15,577 nt of DNA from Eubacteriales bacterium (lineage in GTDB: Bacteria; Bacillota; Clostridia; Oscillospirales; Oscillospiraceae), in assembly GCA_030528965.1 (NCBI GenBank), contig JAUMXS010000013.1, positions 1-15,577 on the forward strand. Direction: 5' to 3'. The translations under genes were made by a program, and so were the position numbers. The notes beneath the pieces are model-generated. The model ran no database searches and was not told the origin of the DNA. It saw nothing but the letters and a program-made list of their open reading frames with translations. Every line of letters begins with the position of its first letter. Position 1 is the stretch's first letter. Of the stretch, positions 7,082 through 14,217 are shown one piece after another.

Positions 7082-8825
7082 TGCGGTATGTCTTACGGCG
7101 CTGACCCGGGAGCTTGCCCCCCGGGTGACCGGCGCGAAAATTGATAAGATACAGATGCCCGCACGGGACATGATCCTGTTGGGCCTTCGGGGCGCCGGGG
7201 AAACCCTGCGCCTTCTTTTATCAGCGGGAACGGGGAGTGCCCGCGCACATATTACGACGGCTTCCTTTGAAAATCCCGCGTCGCCGCCCATGTTCTGCAT
7301 GCTTCTGCGGAAACATCTGAACGGCGGCAGGATCTGCGGCCTGACGCAGCCGCCTATGGAACGGTTGCTGATCCTTGAGGTGGATGCGCCGGACGAGCTG
7401 GGCGTCATCTCCCGAAAGCGCTTGGTGTTGGAGATGATGGGTCGTTCGACCAATCTCATCCTTGTTGGTTCGGACGGACGTGTTCTGGATTGTCTGCGCC
7501 GAGTGGGACCGGAGCAAAACGAAGCGCGGCCTCTGCTGCCGGGACTTGTCTACCGGGTGCCTCCCGCACAGGACAGACCCTGCCTGTTTACTCTGGATCC
7601 GGCAGAACGCCGTGCGCTTATTGAGACAGCGCCGGCAGAAGCCGTTCCGGAACGCTGGCTGTCGGAGACCTTCTCCGGGCTTTCGCCGCTTCTTATCCGG
7701 GAACTGTGCCATCGTGCCGGCTGTATGGGACGTGCGGCATCGATCGCGGACGCAAGGCAAGCCCTGCAAAGGGAAACGGAAGCACTCTGCGGACTGGTAT
7801 CGGATGAGCGTTTCATGCCGGTTTTGCTCACAGAGCAGGGAAGACCCCGTGATTACAGCTTTATGCCGATCGGGCAGTACGGCAATGCGGTGGAATCGGA
7901 GACATTTTCGGATTTTTCTTCTTTGCTGGATGCCTTCCACACGCGCAGGGACAAGGCGGAGACGATGCGCCGCCGGGCACAGGAACTCACGCGTGCGGCA
8001 AAAACATCCCGGGATCGTCTCCTGCGCAAGCTGGATGCGCAGGAGCGGGAGTTGCGTGCCACTGCGGATCGGGAGAAGTACCGCCGCCGTGGGGATCTTA
8101 TCACCGCCAATCTCTGGCAGCTGCGGCGTGGTATGGATAGCTTTATGGCTGTGGACTACTATGAAGAGGGATGCCCGGAAGTACGGGTGACTCTGGATGT
8201 GAAGAAGTCACCGCAGGAGAATGCCGCTGCCTGCTACAAGGCCTATAAAAAAGCGGCTACGGCCGAAAAAATACTGACCGAGCAGATCGCTTCTGCGCGC
8301 GCGGATGCGGCATATCTGGACAGTGTGCTGGACGAACTGGCACGGGCTGAGGCAGATCGGGATCTCACGGAGATCCGGCAGGAACTTATAGAAGGCGGAT
8401 TCCTGCGGCGGGATCGTACCGAGAAAAAACGGGCAAAGACGCCGCGGAGCGGTCCTCTTCGTTTCGTGTCCGATTCCGGTTTTCAGATCCTGGTGGGGCG
8501 GAGCAACCTGCAGAATGATGAGCTGACGCTCCGGACAGCCAGACGCACAGATATGTGGCTTCATACGCAGAAAGTCCATGGCAGCCATGTGATCATCTCC
8601 TGTGAAGGCCGCGAGCCGGATGAGGAAACCCTTATGCAGGCGGCCTCTCTGGCGGCGTATTATTCCCAATCGCGTGAGGGCGGGCGTGTGGCTGTTGACT
8701 ATACACAGGTGCGCTTTGTGAAAAAACCCTCGGGTGCCCGACCGGGTATGGTGATTTATACGGATTATAAAACCCTTTTCGCTGTGCCGGATGCTTCTCT
8801 TGCTGAGCGCCTGGCCGTGCGATAA
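7071..8825 (+). CDS. rqcH: Ribosome quality-control factor RqcH (NFACT / FbpA family)
   Basis: The 584-residue protein is the bacterial Rqc2/NEMF homologue, often annotated as fibronectin-binding protein A. It binds stalled 50S subunits with peptidyl-tRNA, recruits tRNA-Ala and adds C-terminal alanine tails that mark the chain for decay. The NFACT-N domain covers about 1-270, with LVLEMMGRSTNLILV as signature. A helical and coiled-coil region follows (about 280-450). The NFACT-R domain lies at the end (WLHTQKVHGSHVII, then GARPGMVIYTDYKTL). At the position of the Asp-Arg pair important in Bacillus RqcH the sequence reads E97-R98. The start overlaps mrnC by 11 bases. No clear terminator follows. 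Confidence 0.94.
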   Translation: MPLDAVCLTALTRELAPRVTGAKIDKIQMPARDMILLGLRGAGETLRLLLSAGTGSARAHITTASFENPASPPMFCMLLRKHLNGGRICGLTQPPMERLLILEVDAPDELGVISRKRLVLEMMGRSTNLILVGSDGRVLDCLRRVGPEQNEARPLLPGLVYRVPPAQDRPCLFTLDPAERRALIETAPAEAVPERWLSETFSGLSPLLIRELCHRAGCMGRAASIADARQALQRETEALCGLVSDERFMPVLLTEQGRPRDYSFMPIGQYGNAVESETFSDFSSLLDAFHTRRDKAETMRRRAQELTRAAKTSRDRLLRKLDAQERELRATADREKYRRRGDLITANLWQLRRGMDSFMAVDYYEEGCPEVRVTLDVKKSPQENAAACYKAYKKAATAEKILTEQIASARADAAYLDSVLDELARAEADRDLTEIRQELIEGGFLRRDRTEKKRAKTPRSGPLRFVSDSGFQILVGRSNLQNDELTLRTARRTDMWLHTQKVHGSHVIISCEGREPDEETLMQAASLAAYYSQSREGGRVAVDYTQVRFVKKPSGARPGMVIYTDYKTLFAVPDASLAERLAVR

Positions 8826-8929
8826 AAAAGCCCTGTTTTGTGTGGAAATTATCTGTGAGAACGGGAACTTTTTCCGCGGCTTCACGTCTATTCAAGTGAA
8901 ATCTGAATTTCTGCACAGGAGGAATTACA

Positions 8930-10924
8930 ATGAAGAAGCTTTTGTGGAGCTTTTTGAGTATCGTACTGTGTCTCGGTCTGGTGCTGGGGATCGGCGGCGC
9001 GGGGTCAAGCTTGCCGCCCGGACAGAATTCCGGAGCAAATGACGGAAGCCTGTCTGCAAATATCGAAGATGCCCGGGAACCGGAAATAAAGAAAGAGTCT
9101 CTGGCCATGGCAGGAAGCTATACGGATGTTTATGCTGCCATTCTGGCCTTCTCCGAGGAAAACGGGTACCGCGGCACAGGAACGACGGGAACTGACATGG
9201 TCTGGGATTCGGAGATGTCGGAGGAAGCGATCGTTGAATCGGAACCTGAAATGCCTTCGGAAGCGCCTTCGGAAGATATGAGTTCCGTGAATGGCTCTTC
9301 CAAACCCGGTACAGATCACTCGGAGACCAATACGCAGGTATCCGGGATCGACGAGGGCGATATCGTCAAGACGGATGGGGAGTACATTTATATTCTGCGC
9401 AATGAGGAATTCCTCATCTGCAAAGCGGACGGCGAAGCGACCGCTGTTATTTCCCGTACGAGCGTCGGAAGAGGATATGAGGAAAAGGGAATAATCTACG
9501 GTGAAAAAGGCGGCTATGAGAGCCACAGCAAATATCCGCAGGAATTGTTTATTTCCGGAGATCTGGCGATCATTCTGTCCTCCGTCTGGGATTACCGTGA
9601 ATACGAGGAGAACGGACGCTGGCATTGGGAGAATGATGAATACGTCGAAATGGATATCTATGACGTCTCTGATCCCACGGCACCGACATTCCGGACAAGT
9701 CTGGGACAGGATGGCAGTATGACTGCCTCCCGTATGATGGATGGGCGCGTCTATGTTGTAAGCCGGTACTACATTTATGAGGAAATGGACGAGGAGATGC
9801 CGCAGACCTATGTGCCGTGCCTGTACAGAGACGGTGTGGCAGAACCTGTTGCCGCGGACTGCATCTATCTGCCGGGCGCTGTGAGCTCCGCGTCCTATGC
9901 GGTGGTGGCCGTCTATGATCCGGAAAGCGGGACTGTACTGGAGAAGGTCAGCACGCTGGGCGGTGCCGAAACGGTGTATATGGGCCATGACAGCCTGTAT
10001 CTGACCGGTCGCTCGAACGGAGCTGCGCAGAGCGATCCCTATACGGAGAGCGTATATACCGTCGTGGATCATCACTATTACAGCGAAACGACGATCCTTC
10101 GTTTCGATATTACCGAAGGACTGACACTCGTGGCAAGTGGAACGGTTCCCGGCTATCTGCACAATCAGTTTTCTCTGGATGAATATGAGGGATTCCTGAG
10201 GATCGTTACGACGGAAGACCATTCCTATTATACGACCTATACGGATGAGGAACGCGGCTGGGTGAACTACAGCTGGGATGACAGTGCGACGACAAACTCT
10301 CTGTATGTTCTGGACGAAGATATGAACATCAAGGGCAGCATTACGGGATTGGCAGCAGAAGAACGCGTGTATTCCGTACGTTTTGATGGGGAAATCGGGT
10401 ATTTCGTGACCTTCCGTCAGGTCGATCCGCTGTTTGCGGTGGACCTGTCGGATCCGACTTCGCCCAAGGTCCTGAGCGCCCTGAAGATTCCCGGCTTTTC
10501 GGAGTATCTGCATCCGTGGTCCGAAGGACGTCTCTTTGGTCTGGGTATGAATGCCGATGCGGAAACCGGATTCACGGATGGTATGAAGCTGTCCATGTTT
10601 GATACCGGGGATCCGGCCAATGTGAAGGAACTGTGCACGCTGGCTCTGGATACGGGTTACAGTGCCGCCCTCGACAATCACAAGGCGATTCTGGTATCCC
10701 CGGCCCGGAATCTGATCGGCTTCCCGGCGGATGAGGGCTATGATGTATACAGCTATACGGACGGCGAAGGGTTCCAAATTCTTGCGCACATCGATTGCGG
10801 ATGGAGCTGGAATGCCCGCGGTTTGTATATCGGCAATCTCCTGTATATCGTCGGCACGGATATGCTGACGGTACTTGATATGGAGAACTTTGTGCCGCTG
10901 ACCACGATCAGTCTGGCTGCGTGA
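8930..10924 (+). CDS. Secreted beta-propeller domain protein
   Basis: The 664-residue protein has an N-terminal signal sequence (MKKLLWSFLSIVLCLGLVLG, no lipobox at the expected place), then a low-complexity Ser/Glu/Pro-rich segment (about 25-130), then a large beta-rich domain. The stretch SGIDEGDIVKTDGEYIYIL (from S138) is the hallmark of the secreted C-terminal beta-propeller family (Pfam Beta_propel), whose function is unknown. Repeated blade-like motifs such as MDIYDVSDPTAPT and FAVDLSDPTSPKVL resemble YVTN/WD-type blades. AGGAGG at 8917-8922 fixes the start. It lies 104 bases after rqcH with no recognisable promoter in between, so it is either read from the upstream operon or from a promoter I cannot see. 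It ends in a double stop TGA TAA. Confidence 0.85.
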   Translation: MKKLLWSFLSIVLCLGLVLGIGGAGSSLPPGQNSGANDGSLSANIEDAREPEIKKESLAMAGSYTDVYAAILAFSEENGYRGTGTTGTDMVWDSEMSEEAIVESEPEMPSEAPSEDMSSVNGSSKPGTDHSETNTQVSGIDEGDIVKTDGEYIYILRNEEFLICKADGEATAVISRTSVGRGYEEKGIIYGEKGGYESHSKYPQELFISGDLAIILSSVWDYREYEENGRWHWENDEYVEMDIYDVSDPTAPTFRTSLGQDGSMTASRMMDGRVYVVSRYYIYEEMDEEMPQTYVPCLYRDGVAEPVAADCIYLPGAVSSASYAVVAVYDPESGTVLEKVSTLGGAETVYMGHDSLYLTGRSNGAAQSDPYTESVYTVVDHHYYSETTILRFDITEGLTLVASGTVPGYLHNQFSLDEYEGFLRIVTTEDHSYYTTYTDEERGWVNYSWDDSATTNSLYVLDEDMNIKGSITGLAAEERVYSVRFDGEIGYFVTFRQVDPLFAVDLSDPTSPKVLSALKIPGFSEYLHPWSEGRLFGLGMNADAETGFTDGMKLSMFDTGDPANVKELCTLALDTGYSAALDNHKAILVSPARNLIGFPADEGYDVYSYTDGEGFQILAHIDCGWSWNARGLYIGNLLYIVGTDMLTVLDMENFVPLTTISLAA

Positions 10925-10943
10925 TAACTGAATAAAATGAGAA

Positions 10944-10983
10944 GGCGTGGTCGTCCGATCCCGGATGGCCACGCCATGCTTTT
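10944..10983 (+). terminator. Intrinsic terminator of the beta-propeller gene
   Basis: GGCGTGG (10944-10950) pairs with CCACGCC (10969-10975), and the inner bases 10951-10957 continue the stem with two G-T wobbles to about 14 pairs. The T run after it is short (10980-10983), so efficiency may be moderate. Confidence 0.7.
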
Positions 10984-11027
10984 ATGAGAGTTTCGGAAGA
11001 GTTATTATAGACCGGAAATTAAAAAAC

Positions 11028-11044
11028 TTTGACAAATATTTGAC
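11028..11044 (+). repeat. TTTGAC direct repeat at 11-bp period
   Basis: TTTGAC occurs at 11028-11033 and again at 11039-11044, exactly one helical turn apart, in the intergenic region before the BTAD regulator. SARP-type regulators are known to bind short direct repeats with this kind of period, so it could be an operator, but two hexamers in an AT-rich gap may also be chance. Confidence 0.4.
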
Positions 11045-11101
11045 TAACGAAGCGACGAAAAGCAGAGGAAAAAAGCTTGTCGAAAAAATGCGGTTAAAGA
11101 A

Positions 11102-11130
11102 TTGACAGAATTGGGTGAGTATGCTATCCT
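11102..11130 (+). promoter_or_regulatory. Promoter of the regulator-pseudokinase operon
   Basis: A perfect -35 box TTGACA (11102-11107), a 17-base spacer and TATCCT (11125-11130) preceded by TG one base upstream (extended -10) form a strong promoter. Transcription would start near 11137. This rules out the upstream in-frame TTG at 11102 as the start codon, because it is part of the -35 box. Confidence 0.8.
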
Positions 11131-11155
11131 GAATAATCGGAAAATTATTCGGATT

Positions 11156-11162
11156 GAGGGGG
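11156..11162 (+). promoter_or_regulatory. Ribosome binding site that sets the GTG start of the regulator
   Basis: GAGGGGG lies 8 bases before the GTG at 11171 and is the only good Shine-Dalgarno match in the first part of this reading frame after the predicted transcription start. Confidence 0.7.
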
Positions 11163-11170
11163 CCGCCGGA

Positions 11171-12394
11171 GTGCGCAGGAATAAGCTATACGTACAGATG
11201 CTGGGCGATTTTTCACTGGTTTATATGGGAGAACGCCTGACTTTGGAACGTAACAATTATACAAAGGCTGCGCAGCTTCTGCAGTATCTGCTCTATCGGC
11301 ACGGACAGCCCATCCACCGGGATGAACTGGTTCGTCTCCTGTATGTGGACGGCGAAGTAGCCAGTCCGCAAAACAATTTGAAGGTAAACATTTTCCGGCT
11401 TCGCCGGCTGATATCGGAGACCGGCCTTCCGGACGGACAGTATATTGTCCAGAGCCATGGATGCTATGCCTGGGAAGGGGAAGTTGACGTTGAGGTTGAT
11501 GCTTTCCGCTTTGAGCGTCTGGCTCTTGAGGCGCTTGGGACGCAGGCCGTGTCGGAAGAACGGGAAGCGATGCTTCTGCGGGCAGCTGAGGCATATACCG
11601 GTGATTTTCTCCCCATGCTTGGTTTTTCCGGATGGGCACGGGCGGAGGCTGACCGATATCGGGAGCTTTATGTTCGTGTCGTGAGCGAGGCAGCCCGTCT
11701 TTTGACCCGCGACGGCAGTGGTGACGGAGCGCGTGAACTGCTTCATCGTGCCGTTGGGCATTGTCCCGATTGCGAGGAACTGCAGACGCAGTATATATAC
11801 ACTCTGTTGGGCAACCGGCTTTTCCGGGAAGCGATGGATACATATACTGCCGCAGAGCGGCAGCTTTCCATGACGGATGATTGGCAGCCCTCCCCGGCGC
11901 TTTCCGCCTTGGGGAGAAGGATCAGCGGGGATCTGCTTGGTGCGGATGAGGTCGTTGATCTTCTTGTGCGGGATAATCCCGGTGCGGAGAGCCGGGAGGA
12001 AAACTGCTCCTGCAGTTATTCTGTCTTTGTGTCCTGCTTTAACTATGCAAGGAGCATTGCCGCCCGCGGAAAACAGTGTCCGTATCTTGTGCTCTGTACG
12101 CTGAGAGAGCGAAACGGCTTCATGCCGGAGCAGAATGCGCATCTTGAGCGTGCCGCCGGTGCGCTGCGTGCTGGGATGAGCGGTTCGCTGCATGACAGCG
12201 ATCTGTTGGCACGATACAGTCCCAGCCAGTATCTGATCCTGATGGGAAACGCCACCCGGCAGGAATGTGAAAAAACAGCGCAGTGGCTGAAAGAAAGATA
12301 CAGCAGGCTTACTCCCGAACCGAATATTCAGTTGATAACAGATGTAGCACCCATTTTGGAAAGCCCGGAGAATCTGGAGGCATTGCATGGATAA
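11171..12394 (+). CDS. BTAD/SARP-type transcriptional regulator with degenerate GGDEF-like C-terminus
   Basis: From the GTG at 11171 the product has 407 residues. Residues about 7-100 look like an OmpR/SARP winged helix (LQYLLYRHGQPIHRDELVRL, then NNLKVNIFRLRRLI). Residues about 105-250 match the bacterial transcriptional activator domain (BTAD), with D110-AFRFERLA, AAEAYTGDFLP and W-x-RAEADRYRELY. A short Cys-containing linker follows (CSCSYSVFVSC). Residues about 300-405 resemble a GGDEF domain: the stretch SDLLARYSPSQYLILM aligns with the usual SDxxARYGGDEFxxLL, but the GGDEF motif itself is SPSQY (350-354), so cyclase activity is very unlikely. No membrane segment is seen. The reading frame overlaps the next gene by 8 bases, so the two products are probably made together. 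The DNA target is unknown; the operon itself is a candidate. Confidence 0.8.
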   Translation: MRRNKLYVQMLGDFSLVYMGERLTLERNNYTKAAQLLQYLLYRHGQPIHRDELVRLLYVDGEVASPQNNLKVNIFRLRRLISETGLPDGQYIVQSHGCYAWEGEVDVEVDAFRFERLALEALGTQAVSEEREAMLLRAAEAYTGDFLPMLGFSGWARAEADRYRELYVRVVSEAARLLTRDGSGDGARELLHRAVGHCPDCEELQTQYIYTLLGNRLFREAMDTYTAAERQLSMTDDWQPSPALSALGRRISGDLLGADEVVDLLVRDNPGAESREENCSCSYSVFVSCFNYARSIAARGKQCPYLVLCTLRERNGFMPEQNAHLERAAGALRAGMSGSLHDSDLLARYSPSQYLILMGNATRQECEKTAQWLKERYSRLTPEPNIQLITDVAPILESPENLEALHG

Positions 12395-14135
12395 TCTAAA
12401 CCAAACGAACCGATCGAACGGCCGGCCGACGGAATTGTCTGGTATAACACTGGGCATGGAACTGTGCGCCGCGCTGACAAAGGCTGTGGGACGAAACGGA
12501 TTCCACGGAGGCGTTCGGCCCGAGAACATTACGATGGATCCCGAGACCCGGCAACCGAAGCTCGGCGCGCCTATGGAGTCTGGAGTGAAACGTTTCACAC
12601 AACAGGAGCTGGAATTCATGGCTCCGGAACTGTTTTGGAGCGGGTTTTGCACCCCGGCTGCGGATGTATATGGGGTCGGTCTGACACTGTATTCCCTTTA
12701 CAACGGGGGACGGCTTCCTTTCTGGCCGGAGGAAGGTGAGATCACACAGAATGACCGCGCGGAAGCTCTGCAGCGGAGAATGCGCGGTGAAGCGATTGCG
12801 CCGCCGATAGACGCTCCGGAAGAATTGGGGCAGATCATTCTGCGAGCCCTGGCTTTCCGTGAGGAAGAACGCTGGTATGATCCGGAGGAACTTCGGGCGG
12901 CGCTTGGTGATTGTTCCGCTCCCTCCGATGCTGCCAAAGAAATGATTCCGGAGACGCTTCTCGCATTGGTGGGTAGTTCCGCGGTGACTGCGGAAGCGGA
13001 AACGATCGAGGTAGAACGTCTGAAGGAAGAGATTGTTTCCGCCCGTACGGCAGAGGAAAAAGCCGCTGAAACGCTGGAAGAAAGCGATTCGGCAGAGGCG
13101 GTCGAGCCCGAAGCTGATGCACAGCTTCCGGAAAAAGAGGAATTGCCCGAGACAGGATCCGACGAGGACGATGAACTGGATATCCCGGTGTTCGTGCAGA
13201 TGGATGGATCGGAAAAGAATGAAAACAGAGTGGTATCTGCGGTTCTCTCTGCTGCGGAGATCGGTGCGTCTGCTGCCAACAAACAGGAAGCAGAGGAAAA
13301 CGCTCCCGATCAGCTCTTTGCGGCCGGTTCGGCCAAATCCGATAACGAAATCGCGAAGACTGTCGAGCCTGCGGAGAAAAAGGGGAACAGCCGACCGGTC
13401 AATCCGGGATCTATGCCGGTTGTGATGTGGGCGGACTGCGAAATGCAGTCGTCTGAGACACCGGAGGAGCAAAAGAAGAGACGTCTTATAATCCCGCTGG
13501 CGATCCTTCTTCTGATCGTGGCGATCGTGATCTGGCTTTTGTCCATGGGGCGGACAAACCAGCCGGGAACAGAAGGCCCTGAACCGATCCCGCCCGATGT
13601 TACGGAGCAGACGCAGGATCCGCAGAATAGCCCGGAGACTACCGAGACCCCCGAGGAGACCGAAGATCCTGAGGAAACCGAAGAACCGACACCTTCGGAA
13701 ACGCCGGAACCCGTTGAAACGCCGGAACCCGAACCGCCGGCCGAGCCGACCGCCATAAAGGCAGACTGTACCTGGGAAGAAGCTGCGGCGCTTTGTGAGG
13801 CCCAGGGAGGTCATCTGGCCGTAGCCCGTACGCGGGAAGAAATGGAAGCGCTGATCGACATCGCGACGGAAAATGATATCCGTATGGTTTGGCTGGGCGC
13901 ACAGCCGGATGAGAACGGCGACTGGTACTGGGTCACCGGAGAGAAAATGGACTTTGCCGTTTGGGGGCCCAACGAACCCTCGCGACAGGATCTGGACGGA
14001 ACTCCGGAAAACTGCCTGCTGCTCTGGCGGAACAACGACGGAGTCTGGTGCTTCAATGACTGCAGAAACGATCCGCTCTCCGTGGCATATATTTATTATG
14101 CGGGGCAGATGGGCTATATCTGTCAGTTTGATTAA
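12387..14135 (+). CDS. Membrane-spanning pseudokinase with extracellular C-type lectin-like domain
   Basis: The 582-residue protein has four parts. Residues about 17-175 resemble only the C-lobe of a Ser/Thr kinase: HGGVRPEN (40-47) replaces HRDIKPEN, no DFG is found (LGAP at 59-62), while APE (79-81), AADVYGVGLTLYSL and ALAFREEERWYDPEELRAAL fit the rest of the fold. The glycine loop and ATP-anchoring lysine are absent, so it should be inactive. Residues about 180-360 are an acidic, probably disordered linker. A membrane helix (367-387) follows KKRR, placing the N-terminus inside. A Pro/Thr/Glu stalk (392-456) leads to a C-type lectin-like domain (460-582) with C470, C543, C559 and C579 at the canonical disulphide positions, QGGHLA, VWLGA and WGPNEPS. 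GGAGG (12376-12380) precedes the ATG; the terminator follows at once. No characterised protein with this architecture comes to mind. Confidence 0.8.
   Translation: MDNLNQTNRSNGRPTELSGITLGMELCAALTKAVGRNGFHGGVRPENITMDPETRQPKLGAPMESGVKRFTQQELEFMAPELFWSGFCTPAADVYGVGLTLYSLYNGGRLPFWPEEGEITQNDRAEALQRRMRGEAIAPPIDAPEELGQIILRALAFREEERWYDPEELRAALGDCSAPSDAAKEMIPETLLALVGSSAVTAEAETIEVERLKEEIVSARTAEEKAAETLEESDSAEAVEPEADAQLPEKEELPETGSDEDDELDIPVFVQMDGSEKNENRVVSAVLSAAEIGASAANKQEAEENAPDQLFAAGSAKSDNEIAKTVEPAEKKGNSRPVNPGSMPVVMWADCEMQSSETPEEQKKRRLIIPLAILLLIVAIVIWLLSMGRTNQPGTEGPEPIPPDVTEQTQDPQNSPETTETPEETEDPEETEEPTPSETPEPVETPEPEPPAEPTAIKADCTWEEAAALCEAQGGHLAVARTREEMEALIDIATENDIRMVWLGAQPDENGDWYWVTGEKMDFAVWGPNEPSRQDLDGTPENCLLLWRNNDGVWCFNDCRNDPLSVAYIYYAGQMGYICQFD
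13698..13731 (+). repeat. Short tandem repeat coding for the stalk
   Basis: A 16-base unit, GAAACGCCGGAACCCG, occurs at 13698-13713 and 13716-13731 (18-base period, six codons). It lies in a wider low-complexity stretch (about 13630-13745) coding for Glu, Thr and Pro. In-frame repeats of this sort can change stalk length by slippage. Confidence 0.7.
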
Positions 14136-14143
14136 ACAGCATG

Positions 14144-14182
14144 AAAAGAGTGAGACACCCTGTTGGGCGTCTCACTCTTTTT
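14144..14182 (+). terminator. Strong intrinsic terminator, probably bidirectional
   Basis: AAAAGAGTGAGAC (14144-14156) pairs perfectly with GTCTCACTCTTTT (14169-14181). CCC/GGG extend the stem past one A-C mismatch, around the loop TGTT. The descending arm ends in five T. On the minus strand the stem ends in four T, so it can also serve the convergent acetyltransferase genes. Confidence 0.92.
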
Positions 14183-14217
14183 GTTAAGGCTTATCAAGGC
14201 AGTCGGACCGTGCTTTC

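Noticed and set aside
4277..7459. A 1060-codon open frame on the minus strand opposite ftsK, mrnC and the start of rqcH
   Set aside because: It covers three clearly real genes in antisense, is rich in Arg and His as shadow frames usually are, has no recognisable domain and no ribosome binding site evident. It is a by-product of the codon use of the plus-strand genes.
8896..8920. Inverted repeat TTCAC/GTGAA upstream of the beta-propeller gene as an operator
   Set aside because: Only five base pairs with a 10-base gap, close to chance expectation, and no promoter could be recognised next to it.
10919..10927. The TGA ending the beta-propeller gene as a selenocysteine codon
   Set aside because: A TAA follows directly in frame, so read-through would add only one residue, and no SECIS-like context was sought with success. 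It is a double stop.
9005..10972. A 655-codon open frame on the minus strand opposite the beta-propeller gene
   Set aside because: The plus-strand protein has a signal peptide, a strong ribosome binding site and a known family signature. The antisense frame has none of these and would run through the terminator.
11102..11170. A 23-codon N-terminal extension of the BTAD regulator starting from TTG
   Set aside because: The TTG belongs to the perfect TTGACA -35 box of the promoter, so the extension would not be on the transcript. GTG at 11171 has a proper ribosome binding site.
12396..13814. A 472-codon minus-strand frame opposite the pseudokinase gene
   Set aside because: It is Arg/Phe-rich with no recognisable fold, and the plus strand has clear kinase-like and lectin-like motifs and a coupled start.
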